Source: Brevundimonas sp. (GTDB lineage: Bacteria > Pseudomonadota > Alphaproteobacteria > Caulobacterales > Caulobacteraceae). Taken from it: 64,000 nt of DNA. The DNA is taken from positions 1 to 64,000 of the forward strand of contig NZ_JACESA010000013.1 of the NCBI RefSeq assembly GCF_013912065.1, given 5' to 3'. The notes under the pieces were generated by a model. That model saw nothing but the letters and a program-made list of their open reading frames with translations. It was not told the origin of the DNA and made no database searches. Of the stretch, positions 25,187 through 33,789 are shown piece after piece; the first letter of the stretch is position 1, and every line of letters begins with the position of its first letter. The position numbers and the translations under genes were made by a program.

Positions 25187-25984
25187 TCAGAGACGGCGGA
25201 AGACGGCGGTGGCGAAGCCTTCGGCGACGCAGCGGACCTCGACCTCGACCAGGGTCTCGATGACCACGCCCCTGGATCCGGTCGAATGGATGATCCGCCC
25301 GGCGTCGATCATCAGGGCCGAATGGCCGGTCCAGTCGCGATCGCCGCCCGAGGCCAGCCAGACGACGATGTCGCCCCGCTTCAGCCCATCCGCCGAAACC
25401 GCGCGGCCCAGTTCGGCCTGGGCGTCCGAACGCCGGGGACCGGGCAGACCGCAGGCCAGCAGGGCCTGCTGCACCAGACCCGAACAGTCGGTCGAGATCG
25501 ACGACCGGGCGCCCGGTTCATGCGGCCGACCCAGCAGGCGCTCGGCCACGGCGACCGGATCGCGCTCGAAATCCCCGACCGGCTGCAGATCGGCTTCACC
25601 AAGCTCCCCGGCCAGGCCTTCGGCCGTATCCACGACCAGGGCGTTCAAAGGCAGGACGGCGTCGACGGCGGCCACGCGCCGCGTGGCCAGGGGCGCCCCG
25701 GCCGACAGGCTGTCCAGCACCACCCAGCCGACCACCCCGTCGCGACGCGCCCGGCCCCATACCCGGCCGTTCGCCCGGTCCAGGACATCGAAGGCCTCGC
25801 CGTGCAGCAGTTGGTCGATCCGCGCGTCGCCGTCCGAGACGATGTCGGCGACGGCCACGCGGCAATGCATGGGCTCGGTCTTCCGATAGGCCGAGGCATG
25901 CACCAGCCCTTCCAGCGCCTGTTCGGCGAGGTCGGGTCGGGCGAGGCGGTCGCCGGGCGGAAGAAGATCGAGGACGTCGGACAA
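25187..25984 (-). CDS. NlpC/P60 family peptidase with SH3-like domain
   Basis: A 265-residue protein. Residues about 35-95 look like a bacterial SH3 domain (CRVAVADIVSDGDARIDQLLHGEAF, GWVVLDSL). Residues about 140-262 form an NlpC/P60 cysteine peptidase, with C167 (STDCSGLVQQALL), H221 (WTGHSALMID) and a third polar H233 (IIHSTGSRG). Such enzymes cleave peptidoglycan stem peptides, often between D-Glu and diaminopimelate. No signal peptide is obvious at the chosen start, so it may act in cytoplasmic recycling like similar DipeptidylP-VI-type enzymes. It follows the M17 peptidase gene by 83 bases, which suggests a shared peptide-recycling role. Confidence 0.9.
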   Translation of the reverse strand: MSDVLDLLPPGDRLARPDLAEQALEGLVHASAYRKTEPMHCRVAVADIVSDGDARIDQLLHGEAFDVLDRANGRVWGRARRDGVVGWVVLDSLSAGAPLATRRVAAVDAVLPLNALVVDTAEGLAGELGEADLQPVGDFERDPVAVAERLLGRPHEPGARSSISTDCSGLVQQALLACGLPGPRRSDAQAELGRAVSADGLKRGDIVVWLASGGDRDWTGHSALMIDAGRIIHSTGSRGVVIETLVEVEVRCVAEGFATAVFRRL

Positions 25985-26067
25985 ACGTGGGCTCGCGTTA
26001 TTGAGCCGCCAGTCTTATCCCCCGAAGCCGAATCGGCCGTTAATAGGCGTCGTTTTTGTGAATAATT

Positions 26068-27459
26068 TCAGAGATAGCGGGTCTTTAGGCATTGGAAACA
26101 AGCCCTTAGCGCCTGCGCCTCGCCGCCTTCGGGGAAGCCTGGCCGGGCGCGAGGGTTCCAGGCGAAGATGTCCATATGGGCCCAAGCGCCGGTCGTGGGG
26201 GCGAACTTCTGAAGGAACAGGGCGGCGGTGACGGACCCCGCCTGGGCCCAGGCCGAAGAGTCGTTCTTCATGTCGGCGATCTCGGTGTCCAGCGCCGACC
26301 GATAGCCTGCCCACAGCGGCATCCGCCACAGGGGATCGCCCACCGCCGCCGAGGCCGCCAGCAACTGGGCCGCCAGCATCTCGTCGTCGGTATAGAGGGG
26401 CGGCAGGTCCGGTCCCAGGGCGACACGGGCCGCGCCGGTCAGGGTGGCGAAGTCCAGCGTCAGATCCGGTTCGTGCTCGCCGGCCCGCGTCAGGGCGTCG
26501 GCCAGGATCAGCCGGCCCTCCGCGTCGGTGTTGCCGATCTCTATGGTCAGGCCCTTGCGGCTGTTCAGGACGTCGCCGGGGCGGAAGGCGTCGGCCGAGA
26601 CCGCATTCTCCACCGCCGCCACGATCACCACCAGCCGCACCGGCAGGTCGGCCTGCATGACCAGCCGTCCCAGAGCCAGGGCGTGGGCCGATCCGCCCAT
26701 GTCCTTCTTCATGTTGCGCATGCCGGCGGCGGGCTTCAGGTCCAGGCCGCCGGTGTCGAACACCACCCCCTTGCCGACCAGGGCCACCAGCGGCAGGTCA
26801 GTCCGGTCCAGCTTCCAGCCGATCTCGATCAGGCGCGGCGCCCGGTGCGGGGCGGCGGCGCGGCCGACGGCGTGGACGGCCGGATAGTTTTCTTCCAGCA
26901 GGGCGTCGCCCTCGATCACGGTGATCGCGGCGCCGGCGCTCTGGGCGATCTCGCGGGCGATGGTCTCGATCTGCAGCGGCCCCATGTCGGCGGCGGGGGT
27001 GTCGACCATCTCGCGCGCCAGGGCGCAGGCGGCGACGATGCGCGAGGTCTCCTCCAGATCCAGCCCCTCGGGCGCGACCAGCCTGACCGGCGTCCGGTCC
27101 GGCCGGGCCTTGTAGCGGTCGAAGACATAGGCCCCCAGCAGGAAGGCCAGGGCCGCCGTATGGGCCGCGGTCCTCGCCGCTTCGGGCTCGGCCTCCAGCC
27201 GATACAGACCGCCGGGCAGGCGGGCCGACAGGCCCCGCGCCGACATCGGATCGAACACGGGGCCTGTCCCGACGACGACTTGGCCGATCCCGTCGTCCTG
27301 CGGCGCGATCAGCAGCTGACCGGGCTTGGCCTCGAAGCCGTGGATCGCGGCCCAGCGGCGCGCGGCCCCGTCCAGCCCGTCCAGCGTCCCCGCAAACCGG
27401 ATCGGCACGGCGCCCGCCCCTTCTTCGGCGGCGACCAGCAGGGGATGGATTGCGGACAT
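26068..27459 (-). CDS. Leucyl aminopeptidase family protein (M17)
   Basis: A 463-residue two-metal aminopeptidase of family M17. I start it at the ATG at 27459 (MSAIHPLLVAAEEG), because upstream in-frame sequence is unlike the family and runs into the divergent TPR gene. The metal-binding signature is NTDAEGRLILADALTRAG, and GKGVVFDTGGLDLKPAAGMRNMKKDMGG contains the conserved Lys and Asp. The N-terminal domain is divergent, as in the PepB-like branch. It probably releases N-terminal residues from short peptides in the cytoplasm, along with the downstream NlpC/P60 enzyme. Confidence 0.9.
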   Translation of the reverse strand: MSAIHPLLVAAEEGAGAVPIRFAGTLDGLDGAARRWAAIHGFEAKPGQLLIAPQDDGIGQVVVGTGPVFDPMSARGLSARLPGGLYRLEAEPEAARTAAHTAALAFLLGAYVFDRYKARPDRTPVRLVAPEGLDLEETSRIVAACALAREMVDTPAADMGPLQIETIAREIAQSAGAAITVIEGDALLEENYPAVHAVGRAAAPHRAPRLIEIGWKLDRTDLPLVALVGKGVVFDTGGLDLKPAAGMRNMKKDMGGSAHALALGRLVMQADLPVRLVVIVAAVENAVSADAFRPGDVLNSRKGLTIEIGNTDAEGRLILADALTRAGEHEPDLTLDFATLTGAARVALGPDLPPLYTDDEMLAAQLLAASAAVGDPLWRMPLWAGYRSALDTEIADMKNDSSAWAQAGSVTAALFLQKFAPTTGAWAHMDIFAWNPRARPGFPEGGEAQALRACFQCLKTRYL

Positions 27460-27534
27460 GACGAGCCTTCTTAACCAACAGTTGACGCGAACCGGCCAGT
27501 CTGGGGGCGACCGAGGACCGTCAGGACCCCACCC

Positions 27535-28341
27535 ATGTCGCCCATGCCCGCCCTTCTCGCAACCGCCGCCCTGCTGGGCCTGTCGGCCGCCCCGGCGCTC
27601 GCGGCCGATCCGGCGCCCACCCGCGCCGCCCAAGTCCGGGCGCCGGCCCCGGCCGAAACCCGCGCCGCCTATGAGCGGATGGACGCCCTGTCGCGCTCGG
27701 TCTTCTGGGCTTCGGAACAGGAGGTCAATCCCGCCGATCCCGTCGCCGGGGTCAAGCTGGCCCAGGCCCTGCGCGAACTGGGTCGCTACGACCAGGCGGC
27801 CGAGGCGGTCCAGGCGACCCTCACCGTCCAGCCCGACAATCTCGACGCCCTGCTGGAGCTGGGCCGCGCCCATATCGCGCGCGGCCAGGCCTTCTATGGC
27901 GTCGCCCCGCTGGAGAAGGCGCGCGATCAGGCGCCGCGCGACTGGCGGGCTTATTCGCTGCTGGGCGTGGCCTACGAGCAGGTCCGCCGCTTCGACGACG
28001 CCCGCGCCGCCTGGAACCAGGCCCTGGTCCTGTCGCCCGACAATCCCGACGTCCTGACCAATGCGGCCATGGCCGCCATGACCCAGGGCGACGCCCCGGC
28101 CGCCGAGACCCTGTTGCGCCGCGCCGCCGCCCAGCCCGCCGCCTCGGGCAAGGTGCGCCAGAACCTGGCCATGGTGCTGGGGCTGCAGGGCAAGATGGGC
28201 GAGGCCGAACAGATCCTGCGCCGCGAACTGCCGCCGGAGCTGGCCGAACGGAACCTGCGCTGGCTTCAGGCCCGCAACGCCGCCGGCGCGTCGGCTTCGA
28301 CCGACACCGCCCGCACCTGGAGTTCGCTACAGGGCGGATGA
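27535..28341 (+). CDS. Exported TPR-repeat protein (TadD-like)
   Basis: A 268-residue protein with a signal peptide (MPALLATAALLGLSAAPALA) and at least four tetratricopeptide repeats between about residues 75 and 230 (LAQALRELGRYDQAAEAVQATLTVQP, ALLELGRAHIARGQAFYGVAPLEKA, AYSLLGVAYEQVRRFDDARAAWNQAL, and one more). TadD of Flp pilus systems looks like this, but no other tad genes are nearby, so a pilus role is unproven. An ATG nine bases inside the gene is an alternative start. The gene is divergent from the M17 gene. Confidence 0.82.
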   Translation: MSPMPALLATAALLGLSAAPALAADPAPTRAAQVRAPAPAETRAAYERMDALSRSVFWASEQEVNPADPVAGVKLAQALRELGRYDQAAEAVQATLTVQPDNLDALLELGRAHIARGQAFYGVAPLEKARDQAPRDWRAYSLLGVAYEQVRRFDDARAAWNQALVLSPDNPDVLTNAAMAAMTQGDAPAAETLLRRAAAQPAASGKVRQNLAMVLGLQGKMGEAEQILRRELPPELAERNLRWLQARNAAGASASTDTARTWSSLQGG

Positions 28342-28392
28342 TGAAGACGGCGAAGGCTTTGCGTCGCGGCCGCCCGCGTGCTGGATAGGGCC

Positions 28393-29058
28393 ATGACCGC
28401 CTCCCCCCGCGCGCCCTCCAAGACCTATCAGGCCTTCCTGTTCGACATGGACGGGACCCTGATCACATCCACCGCCGCCGCCGAGCGCGTCTGGACCCGC
28501 TGGGCCCAGCGTCACGGCCTGGACGTCGCGACCTTCGTCCCCACCGTCCACGGCGTCCGCGCCGCCGACACCATCCGTCGCCAGAACCTGTCAGGGATCG
28601 ATCTGGCGGCCGAGGTGGCCTGGGTCGAGCGCGGCGAGATCGAGGATGTGGACGGGGTCGTCCCCATCGCCGGCGCCATCGACTTCGTCCGCCGCCTGCC
28701 GCCCGATCGCTGGGCCGTCGTCACCTCGGCCACCGTCCCCCTGGCCCGCGCCCGTCTCGCCGCCGCCGGCGTGACCCCGCCCACCGTCATGATCACCGCC
28801 GAACAGGTCGAAAAGGGCAAGCCCGATCCGGCCGGCTACCTGCTGGCGGCCCAAACCCTGGGCTTCGCCGCCGCCGACTGTCTGGTGTTCGAGGACGCCG
28901 AGGCCGGGATCAAGGCCGGAGAGGCGGCCGGCGCCGACGTCGTGGTGATCACCGCCGCCCAGACCCACCGTCTGGACACGCCCCACCCGGAACTGACCGA
29001 CTATGCCGACGCCCGGCTGGAGGTGACGGCGGACGGACAGCTGGTCTTCGCCGTCTAG
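28393..29058 (+). CDS. HAD-superfamily sugar phosphatase
   Basis: A 221-residue HAD hydrolase. Motif I is FLFDMDGTLITS, with the nucleophile Asp and acid/base Asp. Motif II is the Thr of VVTSATVP, motif III is the Lys of GKPDPAGYLLAA, and motif IV is CLVFEDAEAGIKAGEAAG. The layout is that of small phosphatases acting on sugar phosphates or glycerol-3-phosphate (YfbT/GPP-like). I use the ATG at 28393. Its stop and the stop of the opposing SDR gene share the four bases CTAG at 29055-29058. Confidence 0.88.
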   Translation: MTASPRAPSKTYQAFLFDMDGTLITSTAAAERVWTRWAQRHGLDVATFVPTVHGVRAADTIRRQNLSGIDLAAEVAWVERGEIEDVDGVVPIAGAIDFVRRLPPDRWAVVTSATVPLARARLAAAGVTPPTVMITAEQVEKGKPDPAGYLLAAQTLGFAAADCLVFEDAEAGIKAGEAAGADVVVITAAQTHRLDTPHPELTDYADARLEVTADGQLVFAV

Positions 29059-29846
29059 ATCGCCTTGATCGCCCCGCCGTCCAGCCGGATCAGCGAGCCG
29101 GTGACATAGGCCGCCAGCGGACTGGCCAGGAAGGCGGCGACTGCGCCGAATTCCTCGGGCGCGCCGAGCCGGCCCACGGGGATGGATTTGACGGACTCGG
29201 CCCGCGCCGCCTCGGGCGTCACGCCGGTCCGTTCGGCCGTGGCCCGGTCCAGCCGTTCGATGCGCGGCGTGTCGATCCGGCCCGGCAACAGGGTGTTGAC
29301 CGTCACACCGTCCGGCCCGACCTCGTTGGCCAGGGTCTTGGCCCAGGCCGCGATCGAGGCCCGCAAGGTGTTGGAGACTCCCAGGGCCGCCGACGGTTCG
29401 ACCACCGTCATCGAGGCGACGTTCAGTATCCGCCCCCAACCCGCCTCCCGCATGGCCGGCAGCACCCGGTCGGTCAGGCGAAACACCGACAGGACCATGG
29501 ACTCGAAATGATCGCGCCAGATCGCGGGGTCCAGACCGGACACGCCCGACGGCGGCGGCCCGCCGGTGTTGTTCAGCAATATCTCTATCGAACCGCCCAA
29601 CAGGGTCTCGGCCCGATCGACGGCCTCCAGCAGGGCCGCGTGATCCGCCAGGTCCGCCGCCGCCACGACGGCCCGTCCCGGCCCCGCGGCGTTCAGCGCG
29701 TCAGCCGCGGCCTGGAGCCTGGCCGCGTCCCGAGACAGCAGGGCCACATGGGCGCCCTCGGCCACCAGCGCCGCCGCCACGGCGCGGCCCAGGCCGGACG
29801 AACCGCCGCAGACCAGGGCGCGTCGGCCTTCGAGTTTCAAGTCCAT
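29055..29846 (-). CDS. Short-chain dehydrogenase/reductase-like protein lacking the YxxxK pair
   Basis: A 263-residue protein with the SDR Rossmann fold. The nucleotide-binding motif is VCGGSSGLGRAVAAAL, the NAG-like segment is ILLNNTGGPPPSG, and the C-terminal half is regular. At the active site the normal S...YxxxK is replaced by VASMTVVEP...GVSNTLRAS: Ser is kept, but Tyr becomes Asn and Lys becomes Arg. I recall a BKR-like SDR subgroup with exactly this change. Classical hydride-transfer chemistry is therefore doubtful. The gene is tail to tail with the HAD gene. Confidence 0.85.
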   Translation of the reverse strand: MDLKLEGRRALVCGGSSGLGRAVAAALVAEGAHVALLSRDAARLQAAADALNAAGPGRAVVAAADLADHAALLEAVDRAETLLGGSIEILLNNTGGPPPSGVSGLDPAIWRDHFESMVLSVFRLTDRVLPAMREAGWGRILNVASMTVVEPSAALGVSNTLRASIAAWAKTLANEVGPDGVTVNTLLPGRIDTPRIERLDRATAERTGVTPEAARAESVKSIPVGRLGAPEEFGAVAAFLASPLAAYVTGSLIRLDGGAIKAI

Positions 29847-29990
29847 AGGGGGCTCCGTGCGTCAGATGGGACGATGAAGCCGATATCGGGCGTCGGCCGC
29901 GCCGGCGCAACGCGGCGTTAACTCCGTTCCTCTAATCTTGACGTCAGGTGGCCTTCCACCGACGTCCGGAAAGGCCATGGAGGTTCGGCC

Positions 29991-30368
29991 ATGTCGACCA
30001 AAATGACCTCGAGCGTGCGTCGCCATAGCGACCATTTCGAGCCTCAGGACACCGATCCGCACGAGCAGCGGCGCCTGCGCGGCCAGCTGGAACAGATCGA
30101 CTACGCCGCCTATGTCGCCAACAAGGAGGTGATCGGCCACACCCTGACGGGGCTGGACGCCGCTTCCCTGCAGAAACTGGCGGTCCTGACCGCCGGCGCC
30201 CGCGCCAAATGGGGCGCCGAGGCCCTGCGCCTAGCCCACTCCGGCTCGCCCGTCACCGCCGACCAGGTCGCCCGCCTGACCGCCGCCCGCGCCGCCTTCG
30301 ACGAACTCGCCGAAGTCTACGAAGCCCTGCGCCGCATGGTCGAGCGCGGCTATGTGATGTTGAAATAG
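29991..30368 (+). CDS. Conserved hypothetical helical protein
   Basis: A 125-residue, largely helical, charged protein with no signal peptide or membrane segment ([37 protein letters not shown], then [29 protein letters not shown]). A good GGAGG lies nine bases before the ATG, so it is very likely expressed. I do not recognise the family. The last forty residues could form a coiled coil. It is divergent from the SDR gene, and its stop is only 17 bases from the 3' end of the opposing tRNA gene. Confidence 0.75.
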   Translation: MSTKMTSSVRRHSDHFEPQDTDPHEQRRLRGQLEQIDYAAYVANKEVIGHTLTGLDAASLQKLAVLTAGARAKWGAEALRLAHSGSPVTADQVARLTAARAAFDELAEVYEALRRMVERGYVMLK

Positions 30369-30385
30369 GATTTCGAGAGCCGCCT

Positions 30386-30461
<76 letters not shown>

Positions 30462-30627
30462 TTTCCAATGCTGGATCGGGCCTCCAGGCGAGCGCGGGAC
30501 ATAGAAGGCGGGCGGGCTTGGTGTCAACGGGCTTGTGCGCGCAATCGAAGCAGGGGCGCGGAGATCATTGTGAGATGGTCGCGTCGCAGCTAGAAGCCGA
30601 AGTTCGCGACTTCGAGGAGAGTAATAT

Positions 30628-30933
30628 ATGGGCACCGCCCTGGTCTGGCTTGTGAACGCCGTCATCGGCCTGATGGTCTGGTTCATCATCATCCAGGCGA
30701 TCCTGAGCTGGCTGTTCGCCTTCGACGTCATCAACCACCGCAACCGCTTCGTCAGCCAGATCGCCGACTTCCTGGACCGGATCACCGCGCCGATCCTCGA
30801 GCCGTTCCGTCGCATCATTCCCCCGCTGGGCGGCATCGACATCTCGCCGATCATCGTGCTGCTGCTGCTGCAGTTCGTCCGCATCCTGTTCAACGCCTCG
30901 GCCGCCCCGGTCCTGGTCGGCATGCTGGGCTGA
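30628..30933 (+). CDS. YggT family membrane protein
   Basis: A 101-residue inner-membrane protein with two YggT-type hydrophobic halves ([25 protein letters not shown] and [14 protein letters not shown]) separated by the conserved [37 protein letters not shown]. The family is linked to osmotic shock tolerance and, in other bacteria and plastids, to division or cofactor-assembly neighbourhoods. The exact role is unknown. GAGGAGAG precedes the ATG. It stands alone, divergent from the tRNA gene and 105 bases before the 3-hydroxyacyl-CoA dehydrogenase gene. Confidence 0.92.
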   Translation: MGTALVWLVNAVIGLMVWFIIIQAILSWLFAFDVINHRNRFVSQIADFLDRITAPILEPFRRIIPPLGGIDISPIIVLLLLQFVRILFNASAAPVLVGMLG

Positions 30934-31038
30934 TGTGACACGGCGGTCAGGATTCTGACATCAAGGGGCGATTCCGCCCTTGCGCCGATCCGCTGTGTTC
31001 CTAAAGGTGCCGGCCCCGACCATTTTCGACCACGGTTC

Positions 31039-31920
31039 ATGAGCACGATCACCACAGTCGCCGTCCTGGGCGCCGGACAGATGGGCGCAGGCATCGCCCA
31101 TGCGGTGGCCCTGGGCGGCTATTCGGTCCGGCTGTATGACGTCACCGTCGGCCGCCTGCCGCTGGCCCAGGGCGAAATCGCCGCCAGCCTGTCGCGTCAG
31201 GCCGGGCGCGGACTGGTGGATCAGGCCGACGCCGACGCGGCCCTGGCCCGGATCACCACCACCGACCAGATCGCCGAGGCCGTAACCGGCGCCGATCTGG
31301 TTATCGAGGCCGCGCTGGAGGACGAGGCGGTCAAGAAGGCCGTCTACGCCCAGGTCGCCCCCTATCTGGGGCCGCGGACCCTGCTGGCCTCCAACACCTC
31401 CTCCATTTCGATCACCCGCCTGGCCTCGGCCTCGGACCGGCCGGACCGGTTCATCGGCCTGCATTTCATGAAGCCGGCCCCGGTGATGAAACTGGTCGAG
31501 ATCGTGCGCGGCATCGCCACCTCGGCCGAGACCCATTCGGCGGCGGTCGTCTTCGCCGAAAGCCTGGGCAAGACCACCACCGACGCCGAGGACTTCCCCG
31601 CCTTCATCGTCAACCGGATCCTGGTGCCGATGATGAACGAGGCGATCTTCGCCCTGTACGAGGGGGTCGGAAACGTCGCCTCGATCGACAAGGCGCTGCG
31701 TCTGGGCGCCAATCATCCGATGGGGCCGCTGGAGCTGGCGGACTTCATGGGGCTGGACGTGGTCCTGGCCATCATGAACGTGCTGTACGACGGCCTGGCC
31801 GACAGCAAATACCGCCCCTGCCCCCTGCTGGTGAAATATGTCGAGGCCGGGTGGCTGGGCCGCAAGAGCGGGCGCGGCTTCTACGACTATTCCGGCGACG
31901 TTCCGGCGCCGACGCGATGA
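31039..31920 (+). CDS. 3-hydroxybutyryl-CoA dehydrogenase
   Basis: A 293-residue NAD(P)-dependent 3-hydroxyacyl-CoA dehydrogenase. The Rossmann motif VAVLGAGQMGAGIAHAVALGG opens the protein. The catalytic region FIGLHFMKPAPVMKLVEIVRG contains the His, and the C-terminal domain has NHPMGPLELADFMGLDVVLAIM and GRKSGRGFYDYSG. Its size, without a hydratase domain, matches Hbd/PaaH-type enzymes acting on short chains in butyrate, PHB or phenylacetate routes. Its stop overlaps the start of the next membrane-protein gene (ATGA). Confidence 0.94.
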   Translation: MSTITTVAVLGAGQMGAGIAHAVALGGYSVRLYDVTVGRLPLAQGEIAASLSRQAGRGLVDQADADAALARITTTDQIAEAVTGADLVIEAALEDEAVKKAVYAQVAPYLGPRTLLASNTSSISITRLASASDRPDRFIGLHFMKPAPVMKLVEIVRGIATSAETHSAAVVFAESLGKTTTDAEDFPAFIVNRILVPMMNEAIFALYEGVGNVASIDKALRLGANHPMGPLELADFMGLDVVLAIMNVLYDGLADSKYRPCPLLVKYVEAGWLGRKSGRGFYDYSGDVPAPTR

Positions 31921-32474
31921 ACCGGTTCGAAACCTATGCCGACCTGCCCGGTCAGGCGACCATCCATTCGAGGCCCGCGCCCCTGTATCCGATCCTGGCC
32001 ACGTTGGCCGGGGCGGCCTGGCCGCCGCTGCTGCTGACCCTGCCGCTGTGGCCGCCCAATCCGATCGGGCCGGGGCGGGAGACGGACTGGCGGCTGATGG
32101 TGCTGCTGATCGGCCTGGTCGTCGTGCCACTGGCCCTGTGGCGGGTCATCGAGGAGCGTCGCCGCAGCGGACGGCCGGGATCGCGCCTGGGCGTGGTGTG
32201 GCGGTTCATGCTGTTCGGCGGTCTGGCCGCGGCGGCCGTGCAGGTCGTCAGGGTCCTGGCGATGGCGATCTTCGGCTGGTTCGAGGCGGGCGACGTCATG
32301 CAGGCCCTGGGCGCGACCGAGACCACCCTTCTGATCTTCGGCGTCGGCGGCCTGCCCATCGCCATGATCGTCGGCGTCAGCTACGCCCTGTGGGCCGGCC
32401 TATGCGCGGCCTTCATCGCCTTCGAGGCCAAGCCCGCGGTCAAGGATCGCCTGGGACTGATGCCGAAACCCTGA
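31917..32474 (+). CDS. Polytopic membrane protein of unknown function
   Basis: A 185-residue protein with about four hydrophobic segments (LATLAGAAWPPLLLTLPL, LMVLLIGLVVVPLALW, FMLFGGLAAAAVQVVRVLAMAIFG, TLLIFGVGGLPIAMIVGVSYALWAGLCAAFIAF). I start it at the ATG overlapping the dehydrogenase stop, which implies translational coupling. I do not recognise a family. A Caulobacterales-specific inner-membrane protein is the likeliest description. It is followed after 34 bases by a DUF418 membrane-protein gene. Confidence 0.78.
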   Translation: MNRFETYADLPGQATIHSRPAPLYPILATLAGAAWPPLLLTLPLWPPNPIGPGRETDWRLMVLLIGLVVVPLALWRVIEERRRSGRPGSRLGVVWRFMLFGGLAAAAVQVVRVLAMAIFGWFEAGDVMQALGATETTLLIFGVGGLPIAMIVGVSYALWAGLCAAFIAFEAKPAVKDRLGLMPKP

Positions 32475-32508
32475 TCCTGGGCCGGAACTTCGAGCCGGGG
32501 AGAGCCGG

Positions 32509-33747
32509 ATGTCGATCGAGGATACGCGCACGACGAACCGCCTGGCGCCGATCGAGGCGGGGGCCCGCATTCCGACGCTGGACGTCATGCGGGGCCTGGC
32601 CGTGCTGGGGATATTGGCGGTCAATGTCGTCTCTTTCGGCCTGCCCTTCATCGTCTATGGCGACGCGGACCTGAGCCCGTTTCCCGTGACCGGCGCCAAC
32701 GCCGTGGCCCGCTGGACGGTGGACGTCTTCTTCCACCAGAAGTTCATCACCCTGTTCTCGATGCTGTTCGGCGCCTCGATCTTCCTGGTCGGGGGCGAGC
32801 GCGAGGATGAGGCGCGAGGGCGGCTGTTGCGCCGGCGCCTTTTCTGGCTGGCGGTCATCGCCCTGATCCACGGTCTGGGCTTCTGGTACGGCGACGTCCT
32901 GCTGCTCTACGCCTGGTCCGGCCTGTTCGTGATGCTGATGCGGTCGATGCCGGCCGGCGCCCTGATCGGGATCGGCCTGGGAGTCACGCTGCTGTTGGGG
33001 GCGATGCAGGCCGGGACGGCCTGGCTGATGGTCGCCGGTCCGCCGGAGGTGGTGGAGGCGATGAACGAGGGCCAGCCCCAGCATACGATGGAGGCGGTCA
33101 AGGCCGCCATCGCCGCCTATCGCAGCGGCTGGGCCGGCGCCATGGGCCAGAACCTGACGTCCTGGGCCTTCCTGCAGGGCGCCAGCCTGAGCATGTTCGT
33201 CTTCTCGACCGTCGCCCTGATGATGACCGGGATGGGGCTGTTCAAGTCGGGCTTCCTCAGCGGACGGGCGCCGACCTGGGTCTATCTGGTCCTGATCGGC
33301 CTGGGCGGGACCGTGCTGGCCCTGTTGGGCGTTCTGGAATGGTCCGAAGCGACGGCGGCGCGCGGCGCCCATCCCACGCGGGGCCTGGCGGAGGCGGTCG
33401 CCTCCTTCCCGATCCTCGTCACCCTGGCCTATGTCAGCCTGATCGTTCTGGTCGTGAGCCGAGGCCCGGCCTGGCTGGTCTCGCCCCTGCGTCCGGTGGG
33501 CCAGATGGCCTTCACCAACTATCTGACCCAGACCCTGATCATGACCACCGTCTTCTACATGCCTTGGGGACCGCGCCTGTTCGGACAGGTCGATTATGTC
33601 GGCATGTGGGGCCTGGTCTTGGGCGTCTGGGCTTTGCAGCTGATCTGGTCGCCGCTGTGGCTGTCGCGGTTCAGCATGGGGCCGCTGGAGTGGGTCTGGC
33701 GCTGTCTGAGCTACGGCCGATGGGTGCCGATCAGAAAAGCCGCGTAA
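32509..33747 (+). CDS. DUF418 family membrane protein
   Basis: A 412-residue inner-membrane protein with roughly ten hydrophobic segments. Family marks are the N-terminal RIPTLDVMRGLAVLGILAVNVVSFGLP, FFHQKFITLFSMLFGASIFL, and the C-terminal DUF418 domain (MAFTNYLTQTLIMTTVFY, PLEWVWRCLSYGRWVP). The fold resembles acyltransferase-3/HGSNAT-type membrane enzymes, but the function is unproven. An AGAGCCGG stretch precedes the ATG. It could share a transcript with the two upstream genes, and cobT follows after 42 bases. Confidence 0.9.
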   Translation: MSIEDTRTTNRLAPIEAGARIPTLDVMRGLAVLGILAVNVVSFGLPFIVYGDADLSPFPVTGANAVARWTVDVFFHQKFITLFSMLFGASIFLVGGEREDEARGRLLRRRLFWLAVIALIHGLGFWYGDVLLLYAWSGLFVMLMRSMPAGALIGIGLGVTLLLGAMQAGTAWLMVAGPPEVVEAMNEGQPQHTMEAVKAAIAAYRSGWAGAMGQNLTSWAFLQGASLSMFVFSTVALMMTGMGLFKSGFLSGRAPTWVYLVLIGLGGTVLALLGVLEWSEATAARGAHPTRGLAEAVASFPILVTLAYVSLIVLVVSRGPAWLVSPLRPVGQMAFTNYLTQTLIMTTVFYMPWGPRLFGQVDYVGMWGLVLGVWALQLIWSPLWLSRFSMGPLEWVWRCLSYGRWVPIRKAA

Positions 33748-33789
33748 AGGCCGCTTTTATCGCAGGCGCGAAGGGATTAACTGGAGACC

